Below are positions 17,814 to 26,485 of a stretch of 52,584 bases of DNA, piece after piece. Position 1 is the stretch's first letter. Each line of letters begins with the position of its first letter. Position numbers and translations under genes: made by a program. Origin of the DNA: an archaeon (GTDB lineage: Archaea > Thermoplasmatota > Thermoplasmata > WALJ01); the NCBI GenBank assembly GCA_024278375.1, contig JAJRTH010000075.1, positions 1 through 52,584 on the forward strand, given 5' to 3'. A model generated the notes under the pieces. That model saw only the letters and a list, made by a program, of their open reading frames with translations, ran no database searches and had not been told where the DNA came from.

Positions 17814-18700
17814 GTCCGTTCCGAAGTTTCGCTCAGCGTGTCTCTGCCCTTGAGAAGATGACCTCTCTTGAAACAGGAATATCGACCGTTATAAAGATGT
17901 CAAGGGTCCCCAGGAAAGAGACAAAAAAGCTTCTGACCGCAAGAAACGAAGAGCAGGTCAGGAACACACCCATTTTCCAGTTCATGCAGATAATCTTCGA
18001 TGAGATCGGGCTCGGACATCTCGACATCAAAGGTGTAGGGAAGTTCTCGTACATATTTTCCATAGAGAATTCACCCATCCCTTCACTTATACCCGATGCC
18101 AATGGAAAGACATGCTATATAACTGCCGACGCCATAGCCTCCTTCTTCTCGAAGGATATGGGAATTCCAAGTTCGAGCGAGGAGGTCAGATGTGCCAATG
18201 AGGGCCACGAAGAATGCGAATTTTTGGTCAAGATAAATGCTCTTCAGGCGTATCAGATAGCACTCGACGATACGGACAAGGAGATAATAGGGTTGAAGAA
18301 AAAGGACCCTTCGATAAGTGTCGAGAAGATAGCAGACAAACTCGAGATGGATGTTGCAGAGGTGGAGCACAGGATATCCGTTCTGAAATACTACGAAATT
18401 CTAGATGAAATAGGAAAGGTCACGGAGATAGGAAGAACCTATTACAAATACAGGATGAGTTCGCCCCTGCCGGAGGAGGACTTCGACCCCCCATGGCAGA
18501 TGATAAAGGAGATTTCAGCGGCGATAGCTGCGGCAAGCTCCTTCGCAGAGGCTGTAAGTGAAAGGGTTAAGGAAGAGAAGAAGGTCCTGAGCCCTGAAGA
18601 GGAGAAGAAGATAATAAATCTGGCTGAAGAGGCCAAAAAAAGCAGAAGTTTTGCCGAACTCCTTGCGAAACAGATAAAGAACGAAGAAAAGGAGGGATAA
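17810..18700 (+). CDS. V4R-domain sensor protein with helix-turn-helix
   Basis: The 296-residue protein has an N-terminal V4R (4-vinyl reductase-like) fold ending in VRCANEGHEECEFLVKI. Its two Cys and one His are the small-molecule or metal-binding signature of that family. Next is a winged-helix-like unit (DKEIIGLKKKDPSISVEKIADKL ... RISVLKYYEILDEIGKV, about 155-205). A long charged C-terminal helix (about 225-296) is likely a coiled coil. I infer a ligand sensor that passes its state to partners in the cassette. The ATG has GGTGAGG upstream. Only two bases separate it from the KaiC-like gene. Confidence 0.6.
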   Translation: MSPFRSFAQRVSALEKMTSLETGISTVIKMSRVPRKETKKLLTARNEEQVRNTPIFQFMQIIFDEIGLGHLDIKGVGKFSYIFSIENSPIPSLIPDANGKTCYITADAIASFFSKDMGIPSSSEEVRCANEGHEECEFLVKINALQAYQIALDDTDKEIIGLKKKDPSISVEKIADKLEMDVAEVEHRISVLKYYEILDEIGKVTEIGRTYYKYRMSSPLPEEDFDPPWQMIKEISAAIAAASSFAEAVSERVKEEKKVLSPEEEKKIINLAEEAKKSRSFAELLAKQIKNEEKEG

Positions 18701-18702
18701 AA

Positions 18703-19578
18703 ATGGTAGAAAGGATCAAAACCGGAATATATGGACTGGATTCCCTGATTGAAGGGGGAATAATAGATAAGAGCGCAATAGTGATTGTGGGCTCCAGCGG
18801 TACCGGAAAAACCACATTTGCGATGCAGTTCCTGATGCACGGCATAGACATAGGAGAACAGGGATTGTATGTCACCATGGAAGAGAGCCCCGAACAGATA
18901 ATGCGGGAAGCAAAGATGATGGGCTGGGACATGGAAAAGCACTATGAGAAGGACCTGTTCTTCATACACCTGAAGGGAAAGAACTTCAAGAAGATGATTG
19001 AGGAGCAGCTGCCGCAACTCGTCAAGGTCAGGAGCGATTACGACATCAAAACAAGGGTGGTCATAGACCCCATGACGCCTGTGATATGGGCCACCGAAGA
19101 CAAGCTAATGCAGAGAGAACTAATAGGTAAGCTGTTCTACACATTGAAGGAGCTCGGAGTGGTGGTGGCGACCGTTGAGGAACACGCCAAACCAGGGGAG
19201 ACCATAGGCGAGGACGTTCTTTTGCCCATATATCTCGCGGATGGAGTTATCCATCTCGAATACTATCCGATAGGCGGAGCATTCAACAGGACATTGAAAA
19301 TAATAAAGATGAGGGGAACAGCCCACGGCGAGGATGTCTATCCGTACATATTCGCCAGAGGCGCCGGAGTAATAGTGAGAAGCAGTCCCGTAGAGGTGGC
19401 GCAGAAGGAAGAGAAGAGTTATGCCGAGATATTCGATGAGGCCATAAGGACCGCACAGCACCTGAAAGCACCTCCTTATGTGATAGAGAGACTGGAGAAC
19501 ATGAAGGCGGGGTGGTCATATCCTTACTCTCCCGAGGAGGCGATACAGATAATCTTTGATACCTATCATCTCAAATGA
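18703..19578 (+). CDS. KaiC-like RecA-fold ATPase
   Basis: A single KaiC domain of 291 residues. The Walker A is VGSSGTGKTTF (about 29-39), the catalytic acidic pair lies in VTMEESPEQI, and the Walker B is RVVIDPMTPVIW. Further KaiC motifs are GIYGLDSLIEGG at the N-terminus and KIIKMRGTAHGEDVYPY near residue 205. Such proteins hexamerise and act as ATP-driven switches in archaeal signalling; FlaH/ArlH belongs to the same clan. A C-terminal extension (from about 235) is cassette-specific. It is gene 3 of the cassette, with AAGGAGG before the ATG and a 4-bp overlap with gene 4. I expect it to be the energy-using centre of the system. Confidence 0.85.
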   Translation: MVERIKTGIYGLDSLIEGGIIDKSAIVIVGSSGTGKTTFAMQFLMHGIDIGEQGLYVTMEESPEQIMREAKMMGWDMEKHYEKDLFFIHLKGKNFKKMIEEQLPQLVKVRSDYDIKTRVVIDPMTPVIWATEDKLMQRELIGKLFYTLKELGVVVATVEEHAKPGETIGEDVLLPIYLADGVIHLEYYPIGGAFNRTLKIIKMRGTAHGEDVYPYIFARGAGVIVRSSPVEVAQKEEKSYAEIFDEAIRTAQHLKAPPYVIERLENMKAGWSYPYSPEEAIQIIFDTYHLK

Positions 19579-20387
19579 GGGATATCATGGTCACACTCTC
19601 TCAGAAAAAGGTACTGGATCGAAGGCTCGAAGCCGAGAACGTTACGCTTCTGAAATATTTGCTGGGTATGGAACTCAGGAGACTCAAGGAAGAGATGGAG
19701 TGTGATATGATTTTCTTCATGGGTGTTGATGGCAGGACATTCTCGTCACAGGTCCCGTTTCAGCTGAATACCAAGCAGTTCTATCTGTTTAACCTGTTGA
19801 AGACGAACCTCCCGCACATATGTGATCAGCTTGCCGCTGAGAACCTCAGGATAGCAATAGAGCAGTACAAGGAAGGAACATTTCTGATATCCGGTGTCGG
19901 GGATAAGGCCTTTCTCGCCATGGCATTTTCTAGACCAATACTCCCGACCGAATTTCAGAAACTGATAAACGGAGCTATAAAAGGAAGCACGGTGATAAAG
20001 CACATACTGGAACTCAGACCGATAAAAGAAGAGGCGCTCAAACAATATCCGAAGGAAGTCAGCGATGAACTCAGGAAACTGAGCAGACTGCTATTTGTCG
20101 AGAGATTTGACCAGACAAAACAGTATAAGAAGAACACCGAGATATTGAACTTCATAAAGAAAAAACTGGCAGATGTGGTCGGTGTCGGTGCCGTCGAGGA
20201 GATAACAACCGTGACATTCAACGAACTAGGAACCTCGGCACCGTATATGACGGATCAGCTATGGAGGATATTCTTGGAAAAAGTGATAAGGAACCATGTC
20301 AAGAGGATAAGCGGAGAGATAATGGCGGACGAATGCTACAGAACGTGGATGCCGGAACTGGATAAGAAGCTGAAGAGCTTTGTGTGA
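19575..20387 (+). CDS. Roadblock/LC7-like protein with helical C-terminal domain
   Basis: Residues about 15-125 look like a roadblock/LC7 fold: a long helix, then MIFFMGVDGRTFSSQVP, a helix, and EGTFLISGVGDKAFLAMAF. The rest (about 135-270) is mainly helical with no known motif (for example ELGTSAPYMTDQLWRIFLEK). Roadblock domains bind small GTPases or form dimers on ATPase partners. The frame opens at ATG 19575 inside the end of the KaiC-like gene (ATGA), but an ATG at 19587 preceded by GAGGGATATC is equally good. Gene 4 of the cassette; function not known. Confidence 0.5.
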   Translation: MRDIMVTLSQKKVLDRRLEAENVTLLKYLLGMELRRLKEEMECDMIFFMGVDGRTFSSQVPFQLNTKQFYLFNLLKTNLPHICDQLAAENLRIAIEQYKEGTFLISGVGDKAFLAMAFSRPILPTEFQKLINGAIKGSTVIKHILELRPIKEEALKQYPKEVSDELRKLSRLLFVERFDQTKQYKKNTEILNFIKKKLADVVGVGAVEEITTVTFNELGTSAPYMTDQLWRIFLEKVIRNHVKRISGEIMADECYRTWMPELDKKLKSFV

Positions 20388-20391
20388 TATC

Positions 20392-22134
20392 ATGATAAAC
20401 GATGAAGAGGCCGAAAGGATAGAGGAACAAACCGAAGAACCTCCCAAGAAGGAGGAAGAAATCCAGGGGGAATCGCCGGAAGAGACGGACATCCTGTCCC
20501 GAATAGAGGAGATAATGGAGAAGCTGGAGAAAAAGTCGGACAAGGCCGACATAGAGGAGATAAAGGGGTGGAAGGCGGATATTGTCGCAAGGCTTTCGGC
20601 ACTACAGGATGAGATAGAGAAACTCAGAAAGGAGGATGAGCGGGTACTTTCCAACTTCAGGGAATTCACAGATATAATAACAAAGAAAAACACGGAGATA
20701 ACGCGAATAGTGGAACAGAAAGTAGATGTGGACAAACTCAGGCAGTTCAGGAAGGACATAGGAAAAATAGAGAAAAAATTGAATCTTCTGATGGAGGAGA
20801 CCGGTTTCGGAGAAATTCTCGATGTGGCGAAAATCCCCCCCAACATTCTCGAGATAGTCTATGATACGACACTGGGCGATGTTACAAAGGCATTGTGGCA
20901 GGAATACGGTCCGGGTGCCGAGAAGATAATAATGGATGTTCTTGAGGACATACGGCTGGAAACCAGCGGAAGCGAGATGTTCTATTTCGACGGACGAAGG
21001 ATAAGAACGAGGGATGTTGCCAAGAACATAAGGAGAGGTATGATATCTGCCAGACAGCTACAGGATACCTACGAAGAACTCCTAAGAAAGCTCCTCGAAA
21101 GGATACCAACCCACAAATCAAAGAACTTCAGGGCCATGATAAAACTCAAAAGCCAGGAATACACGGTGGATAAGACCACACTGCTCCTCGAAAGGATGGA
21201 AAAGGTGGAAAACGCTGTATCCATGCTAAACGGCATGGTATCCGGTCTCGCTAACACCCTGAATCGCGAAACTAAAAGTCTCGGAGAGGAAATGAAGGCA
21301 CTTTCCGAGGATATACGGGGAAGAATCGAGAGATATATCGATGAAAGGGATGCAAGACTTGCCGGGATAGAGGAGAAGGTGGAGATGATAAGTAAAGAGA
21401 GCGATATGGCGATAAAGTCTCTCGGTGATGCTCTGGACCGGAGAATCAGGGAGAAATGGGAAGAATTGATGGAAAGAATCGAGCCCATCGAACAGAAAGT
21501 ATTCCCGGAAAAGACTGTTAAGGAGAGGGAGGGTGAGAAGACTGAGGTCAAGAAGCCTGTAAACCCCGAGGACCTGGGGGATGAGGAGAGATTCGTGTAC
21601 TCTGCCATACCGCCGGAGGGAATAACGGCCTCGAAGCTTAAAAAGACGGTAAAAACACTTATAGAACGCGACCCGGAGGACATAATCCGGGAACTTATCG
21701 GAATCGGGGCAATATATGAAAAGAAGCGTGGCAAGAGCACCAGGTACTTTCCCGTCGTGGAGAGCCCAGAGGGTGGAAAGGAAACTGCATCTTCGGAGGA
21801 GCAGCCGAAAATACCGAAAAAAGGAGCAAGGAAGAAAAAGAAACCCTCGGAAAAAGCCCGCGAAAAGAAAACGGCCGGAAAGGATGAGGATAAGGCCGGG
21901 AAAAAGAAAGAGGAATATGACAGTAACGAGTCCCTGGTTCTGGATTCTATACCAGAAAACGGTTGTACACTCAACAGGCTGAAGAAGATGATAGGAAAAA
22001 AGATGCCCTATGATCTTTTACTTGATACTGTCAAGACCCTTGTCGATAAGGAGGTACTGGTCATCATGACCAGAGGAAGACACACAATATATATGAAAAA
22101 TATAGAAAAAATAGGAGGCGAAAAAAATGCTTGA
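20392..22134 (+). CDS. Long coiled-coil protein with winged-helix-like modules
   Basis: The product is about 580 residues. Its acidic N-terminus leads into long coiled coils (about 25-130 and 260-370). Between them is a conserved-looking globular segment (FGEILDVAKIPPNILEIVYD to THKSKNFRAMIKLKSQEYTV). The C-terminal third has two similar winged-helix-like units (DEERFVYSAIPPEGITASKLKKTV and NESLVLDSIPENGCTLNRLKKMI) joined by a very Lys/Glu-rich linker. I take the ATG at 20392, which follows the stop of gene 4; a TTG at 20380 is open but overlaps. It may be the structural or signalling rod of the cassette, by analogy to receptor-like coiled coils. Not a recognised family. Confidence 0.55.
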   Translation: MINDEEAERIEEQTEEPPKKEEEIQGESPEETDILSRIEEIMEKLEKKSDKADIEEIKGWKADIVARLSALQDEIEKLRKEDERVLSNFREFTDIITKKNTEITRIVEQKVDVDKLRQFRKDIGKIEKKLNLLMEETGFGEILDVAKIPPNILEIVYDTTLGDVTKALWQEYGPGAEKIIMDVLEDIRLETSGSEMFYFDGRRIRTRDVAKNIRRGMISARQLQDTYEELLRKLLERIPTHKSKNFRAMIKLKSQEYTVDKTTLLLERMEKVENAVSMLNGMVSGLANTLNRETKSLGEEMKALSEDIRGRIERYIDERDARLAGIEEKVEMISKESDMAIKSLGDALDRRIREKWEELMERIEPIEQKVFPEKTVKEREGEKTEVKKPVNPEDLGDEERFVYSAIPPEGITASKLKKTVKTLIERDPEDIIRELIGIGAIYEKKRGKSTRYFPVVESPEGGKETASSEEQPKIPKKGARKKKKPSEKAREKKTAGKDEDKAGKKKEEYDSNESLVLDSIPENGCTLNRLKKMIGKKMPYDLLLDTVKTLVDKEVLVIMTRGRHTIYMKNIEKIGGEKNA

Positions 22135-22756
22135 TGTAGCGCTTGTATCGCTCATACAGGATATGAGTGAAAAGGCTGGAGTAGAGGGAACCATACAATA
22201 CTGGCTCAGAGTCGGAGAGAATCTCGCTAGAAGGATGGGAAAGGAGGCGTACATGGGTTGGCCTTCCTTCAATGTGGCTCTGAGAGAGGGAAGGACAGCA
22301 TTCTCCATAGAAGGGGATGTTACGGCCCTTACGGACCTTGCGATAACGGATGTAGACGGCGATGTGGTAGGATACATATACGCTCTCAGAGAATGTGTAT
22401 TCAACCCAACGATAACGAGAATACGGTACAGTGTAGGAGAGGTTCCCGAAGCGGACAGACTTGTGGCTGAGGAATACAACAACAGCATAAAGGACACGGC
22501 GGTATGCAATTTCTGTGTGATACACCAGAAGTTCAGAGAAGAGGTCGCAAAGAACATAACAGTGGCCGGTCAGCAGCTGGAATGTCTGCAACTGGCGGAC
22601 AGAGGATTTACCGGCGAGACAAAGATTGCAGTGGACAGCCTGAAAAAGATAGGCATAAACGAAGAGTATGTGCGAAGTCTGCTAAGGAACTATGCATGCG
22701 TGTATGCAATAATAATGCACGGTGCAAGGCTCCGAGGTGAGGAGGAAGAGGCATGA
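22127..22756 (+). CDS. Cassette protein of unknown function, paralogue 1 (Cys-containing)
   Basis: This 209-residue protein is not recognised. It is homologous to the next gene: both share the segments EEYNNSIK / EYYNSIVK, VAKNITVAGQQLE / MAKRITVEGKEL and IGINEEYVRSLLRNYACVYAI / AGITQTMLNMIMRNNASVWIV. This copy has several Cys (RECVF, VCNFCVIHQ as CxxC, LECLQ) that the other lacks. The CxxC might bind a metal or respond to redox, but that is a guess. The ATG is preceded by GGAGGCG and overlaps gene 5 by 8 bp; the end overlaps gene 7 by 4 bp. Confidence 0.6.
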   Translation: MLDVALVSLIQDMSEKAGVEGTIQYWLRVGENLARRMGKEAYMGWPSFNVALREGRTAFSIEGDVTALTDLAITDVDGDVVGYIYALRECVFNPTITRIRYSVGEVPEADRLVAEEYNNSIKDTAVCNFCVIHQKFREEVAKNITVAGQQLECLQLADRGFTGETKIAVDSLKKIGINEEYVRSLLRNYACVYAIIMHGARLRGEEEEA

Positions 22757-23361
22757 AGCGAAGAGAGCTTGTTAAGGACAACCCGCTGGTGGACGTGGCG
22801 GCCTATCTTTTCCTGGAAGACATCGCAGACAAACAGGGTGCCGCAGGAATGAACACCTATCTGATGAGCCTGGCATCAGCACTGGCACAGAGCATGCCGG
22901 AAGAGGAGTACGAGACATGGGATGCGTTTGTGGAGGCCCTCAAAAACGGAGATTCCGCTCTGTCTACCTTTGAGGACGTGGAGATGCCCACCAAACACTG
23001 TGTCGTGACCACGGAATCACCCTTCCTAAGGGGGTGGCAGGAATATACCAAAAGAATAGGCAACTTTGCCAGCATACACTATGAGGTTGCCGAGTACTAC
23101 AATTCCATAGTGAAACCAGGTGCGATAGATAGTCAGGATATAATAATACAGACATACAGGGCGGAGATGGCCAAGAGGATAACCGTCGAAGGAAAGGAAC
23201 TCAGAGTGGCACATATAGCCACGGTAGCACCTGACGGCACCAAGAGGGTCGCTCCAGAGGAATGGCTACCCATACTCTTGGAAAAGGCAGGCATAACCCA
23301 GACCATGCTGAACATGATAATGAGGAACAACGCGAGCGTCTGGATAGTCTACACGGAATAA
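22753..23361 (+). CDS. Cassette protein of unknown function, paralogue 2
   Basis: The 202-residue product is the sister of the preceding gene and the last of the cassette. It keeps the shared core (MSLASALAQSMPEEEYETWDAF matches the helical WLRVGENLARRMGKEAYMGWPSF of its partner) but has only one Cys (KHCVV). No membrane segment or catalytic motif is visible. A heterodimer of the two paralogues is a reasonable model, since tandem duplicates with unequal Cys content are often kept as partners. A ribosome-binding site GAGGAAGAG precedes the ATG inside the end of gene 6. Confidence 0.6.
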   Translation: MKRRELVKDNPLVDVAAYLFLEDIADKQGAAGMNTYLMSLASALAQSMPEEEYETWDAFVEALKNGDSALSTFEDVEMPTKHCVVTTESPFLRGWQEYTKRIGNFASIHYEVAEYYNSIVKPGAIDSQDIIIQTYRAEMAKRITVEGKELRVAHIATVAPDGTKRVAPEEWLPILLEKAGITQTMLNMIMRNNASVWIVYTE

Positions 23362-23392
23362 TCCAAAACCCTTTATTTTTTATGGTGAGTTC

Positions 23393-23923
23393 TTGAGACT
23401 CCTTTACGAGGACAATTACTGTTCCTATTACAGGTTAGAGATGGCCAGTGAGGTGGATAAGCTGGAAATTCCCGAGGAGGATTGAGGTTTCGACTTCTTC
23501 CATGGTCTGGGGATCATAGGATATCCCAAGGCTTTCAAGATGTGGTTAAGGCGATTTCCCAGACCGATTCTTATAATCGCTTCCAAAAAGAACAAGATTC
23601 TCGGTTGGGTTTACGTGGAAGAGTGGGGAAACACGTCCAGCGACGGAAGCACCATCCACGTCCTGAGGGCAATAGAGGTCCTTCCGGGACTCAGGAACAG
23701 GAAAATCGGGTTCAAACTCGTGCTCCTCGCATTGAAGGAGATAACGGGATATATGATAACGAAACCGCTTACGGAAGAAGCCGAGGTTTTTTTCAAGAAG
23801 ATAGGATTCATGGAGCCAGGAGAGTTCAGGAAACCTCCTCTCGACCTATCCAAACATCCGAAATACCTCATTTTGCCGATATATAAAAGAGATATGTTGG
23901 TAAAGGATTTCGAGCACGCTTAG
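23393..23923 (+). CDS. GNAT-family acetyltransferase, interrupted by one in-frame TGA
   Basis: The frame from ATG 23540 (MWLRRFPRPILIIA...) looks truncated at the N-terminus. In the same frame the upstream region from TTG 23393 encodes LRLLYEDNYCSYYRLEMASE and more, up to EIPEED. Then comes a TGA at 23483-23485, and the frame continues as GFDFFHGLGIIGYPKAFKMW without further stops. The joined protein is about 176 residues with the acetyl-CoA-binding pattern in LPGLRNRKIGFKLVLLALKE and the late EEAEVFFKKIGFMEPGEF. The original codon may have been GGA, CGA or TGG. The TTG has GGTGA upstream. It meets the minus-strand KaiC-like gene with a 4-bp tail overlap. Substrate unknown. Confidence 0.65.
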
Positions 23924-25461
23924 ACGAGCGGCTCCAGCCGTACATAAGGCAGGCCCTTTTCCTTATCAACGACCACTGCGTATGCCGGAGTCTTCGGTTT
24001 TATCCCATAAAGGCATAGAACGCGGTCCTTCACAAATAGACGGATGTATGTGTCAGCGAGGTTCATTATCTCCTGCCCAAGCTTCAGGCCGGGTCTGACG
24101 GCACACATACCGATGTCCTCGGATTTCTTGGTTCTGGCCACGGTTTGAAGGACATCTCTTATGGCAAGTGTGTCTCCTCGCAGGTATTCGATGGTGTCGA
24201 AGCCCGCATAGTCCATGATTGGCCGGTTTTTCTCTCCCCTGAGTTCTCTCAGGTTTTTGGAATACATCTCATAGAGTTCTTCGCGGTCTTTGTTAAGTAG
24301 AGGCAGGATATATGGCCGCGGATCATCCTCGGAGAAATAGTCCACTATTCGGACATGGTCCTTGGCATATTTCTCAGCGATTTCAAGACCACCTAGGAAT
24401 TTTATCCCTTCGTTCATTATGTTGTCAGGTGTACTTCCGCCGACCAGAACGGCAAATATTCCTCTGTCGTGGGTTATGAAGTTCAGCCACAGAGGCCGCA
24501 TGATGAGATAATAATCCTCCAAGGAAACATTGGGACCGAGTTCGACGACATTATAGCTGCCTTTCTTAAGACCTCCGCCCAGAATGGCATCCAGGTCGGA
24601 AATCCCGGTGCTGTATCTATCACCGCTCTCCTCTACAGGTTCCCAGTCCGATATTCTGTCTGTCTCGTAGTCGTTTATGTCGAAGCTCCGGAACTTCCCG
24701 TTGTTGAGTGTGAATATGTATTTGGGTTGACTTATCTTGATGGACCTCAGCTTGTTGAGAGATATTTCCCTTATCCTTCTGGCATACGTCTCCATGAACG
24801 AGAGACCGACAACACCGTCAACGAGATATTCGAGTTCAGGCGCTTCTTCCTTTTCAAGAACGAATATGACATCCGTGTTAGAATTTTCAACCAGGTCTTT
24901 CTGAAGCATGGTTATGAAATCCTCGGAATCGGTCCGATGGCGATGTGTCAGACCTTCCACGCTGTCTATGACTATCATGGCCTTTTCTGGAAGTATTGTG
25001 TCTATACGGTCATATGTGTATTCTATCTCGGGAATCCTGCCGTACTTGGCGAATACTCTGTTCATCCATGTCCTGTCGGTCTTCTCGGGAGGAGCACCTT
25101 TGGCGTTTATGTCCTTAAGGAACTTTCTGGCGCTCTCTATTTTCTCCAGATCCTCGTCAGGCAACACGGGAGATATCCTCTTCTTTCTCCCGTACAGGCT
25201 CTCCAGGAGTATCTTTCCGGCATCCACTATCTTCCTCTTCATCTCTTCTTCTTTAAGCCAAGGAAACTGCTGGAATAGGGCCTCGTCGGAGACCCTGGTC
25301 GTCAGATAAAAGCTGGATTCAGGCCTTCCCAGGTCCTCCATTATCTGAAGGGCAAGGGTCGTCTTACCAGTTCCAGCAGGACCCTTTATCAGCAAGGATC
25401 GGCTTCCGTCCAGCCTGAAGAATCTTCTGATCTCATCCGGTATATGCAAATATTCTTTCAT
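23920..25461 (-). CDS. Two-domain KaiC-like ATPase with a degenerate second domain
   Basis: The 513-residue protein starts with a RecA-type ATPase: Walker A KGPAGTGKTTLALQ at about 25-38 and Walker B KAMIVIDSVEGL near 170. The second half begins like a KaiC domain (STGISDLDAILGGGLKKGSYNVVEL) but where the P-loop should be it has GPNVSLEDYY, so the GKT is lost. This suggests one active and one structural ATPase domain. The C-terminus (GLKLGQEIMNLADTYIRLF to the end) fits the GvpD/KaiC-like proteins of archaea. It overlaps the upstream roadblock gene by 4 bp (ATGA), so the two work together. Confidence 0.7.
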   Translation of the reverse strand: MKEYLHIPDEIRRFFRLDGSRSLLIKGPAGTGKTTLALQIMEDLGRPESSFYLTTRVSDEALFQQFPWLKEEEMKRKIVDAGKILLESLYGRKKRISPVLPDEDLEKIESARKFLKDINAKGAPPEKTDRTWMNRVFAKYGRIPEIEYTYDRIDTILPEKAMIVIDSVEGLTHRHRTDSEDFITMLQKDLVENSNTDVIFVLEKEEAPELEYLVDGVVGLSFMETYARRIREISLNKLRSIKISQPKYIFTLNNGKFRSFDINDYETDRISDWEPVEESGDRYSTGISDLDAILGGGLKKGSYNVVELGPNVSLEDYYLIMRPLWLNFITHDRGIFAVLVGGSTPDNIMNEGIKFLGGLEIAEKYAKDHVRIVDYFSEDDPRPYILPLLNKDREELYEMYSKNLRELRGEKNRPIMDYAGFDTIEYLRGDTLAIRDVLQTVARTKKSEDIGMCAVRPGLKLGQEIMNLADTYIRLFVKDRVLCLYGIKPKTPAYAVVVDKEKGLPYVRLEPLV

Positions 25462-25841
25462 GTCACAACACCTCTCAGTTCTTTTGCTGCCTTTTTAATG
25501 GCATTAAGCACCTCATCCTCCTTCTTTTCACCGAATATCACGATTATGGCGTCATCATTTATTTCCTGCAGCATCATAAACGAATTTTTCCCTTCGGATA
25601 TTATCTTCTGAGGAGAGGATTTTACCACATCTCTGTGTAATATCCTCGAAGCGCTCATTATAGCAGCCGAAAGCGTGGAAAAAAGATCTACGCTCTTTTT
25701 CTCCAGACCGAACCACGCTATGGGGAGTCCTCCACTCGAGGCTATCACGCATCCCTTTGCTCCGTGATTTTTCAGGTTTTTGAAGACTTCTTCGAAGGTT
25801 TTGCTTTTCAAGTGATCCCCCTTACCAGAGAGGAAAGACAT
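25458..25841 (-). CDS. Roadblock/LC7-domain protein
   Basis: The 127-residue product is a single roadblock/LC7 domain: FEEVFKNLKNHGAKGCVIASSGGLPIAW, then a helix (VDLFSTLSAAIMSASRIL), the strand pair around NSFMMLQEINDDAIIVIFGE, and a closing helix. Such proteins dimerise and regulate Ras-like GTPases or ATPases such as MglB on MglA. It is translationally coupled to the KaiC-like ATPase. A Ras-like GTPase occurs elsewhere in the window (36.2-36.7 kb), but there is no direct evidence that they interact. Confidence 0.7.
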   Translation of the reverse strand: MSFLSGKGDHLKSKTFEEVFKNLKNHGAKGCVIASSGGLPIAWFGLEKKSVDLFSTLSAAIMSASRILHRDVVKSSPQKIISEGKNSFMMLQEINDDAIIVIFGEKKEDEVLNAIKKAAKELRGVVT

Positions 25842-25916
25842 AACTGATATTTAATTTTTCGGTAAAGCCTCAACATTGCTCCATATCTTTTTATCTCCCG
25901 CCCATATCCCCCCAAT

Positions 25917-26474
25917 ATGCGCATCCTCGTTCACATATGCTGTGCCCCATGTTTCACATATCCACATAAAGCCCTCATAGAGGAAGGACACGAAGTGCTC
26001 GGTCTATGGTATAACCCGAACATACATCCGTTTGAGGAGTACAGAAAAAGGTTGCAGACACTCCAGCGCTACCAGTTCCTTAAAAAAGCCGAAATAATCT
26101 ACAGGGACGAATATCCTCTCGAAGAGTTCCTTGCGGGTATGGTTCACTGGACCGAAGAGGAAAAACCAAGATGCGAGTACTGCTACAGGCTTAGGCTTGA
26201 AAGGACCGCCAGGGAGGCAAAAGAGATGGGTTTCGAGGCTTTCACAACAACCCTCACACTTTCAAAGTACAAGCCAATAGCCCTTATAAAGAAAATAGGG
26301 GAAGAAATGGGTGAGAAATATGGCATCCCATATCTGCACAGGGATTTCAGGGTCGGCTGGAAGGAGTCGATAGAGATATCAAAGGAACTCGACCTTTACA
26401 GGCAGCCGTACTGCGGATGCATATTCAGCGAGAGGGACAGATATTGCAGGGAACTGGTATGGAATGAGAAATAG
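25917..26474 (+). CDS. queH: Epoxyqueuosine reductase QueH-like (DUF208)
   Basis: The 185-residue protein has the QueH Cys pattern: HICCAPC at the N-terminus, RCEYCYRLRL in the middle, and QPYCGCIFSE near the end. The Cys residues bind an Fe-S cluster and a second metal site used to reduce epoxyqueuosine to queuosine in tRNA. Archaea normally make archaeosine rather than queuosine, so in this host the enzyme may serve a related tRNA modification or a salvaged base. Stand-alone gene between convergent and divergent neighbours; full length. Confidence 0.85.
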   Translation: MRILVHICCAPCFTYPHKALIEEGHEVLGLWYNPNIHPFEEYRKRLQTLQRYQFLKKAEIIYRDEYPLEEFLAGMVHWTEEEKPRCEYCYRLRLERTAREAKEMGFEAFTTTLTLSKYKPIALIKKIGEEMGEKYGIPYLHRDFRVGWKESIEISKELDLYRQPYCGCIFSERDRYCRELVWNEK

Positions 26475-26485
26475 GAAAAATGGGT

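Noticed and set aside
17280..23361. Archaellum (arl/fla) operon
   Set aside because: CheF-like and KaiC/FlaH-like genes suggest it, but there is no ArlI ATPase, ArlJ membrane protein or archaellin. The single KaiC-like gene is not specifically ArlH.
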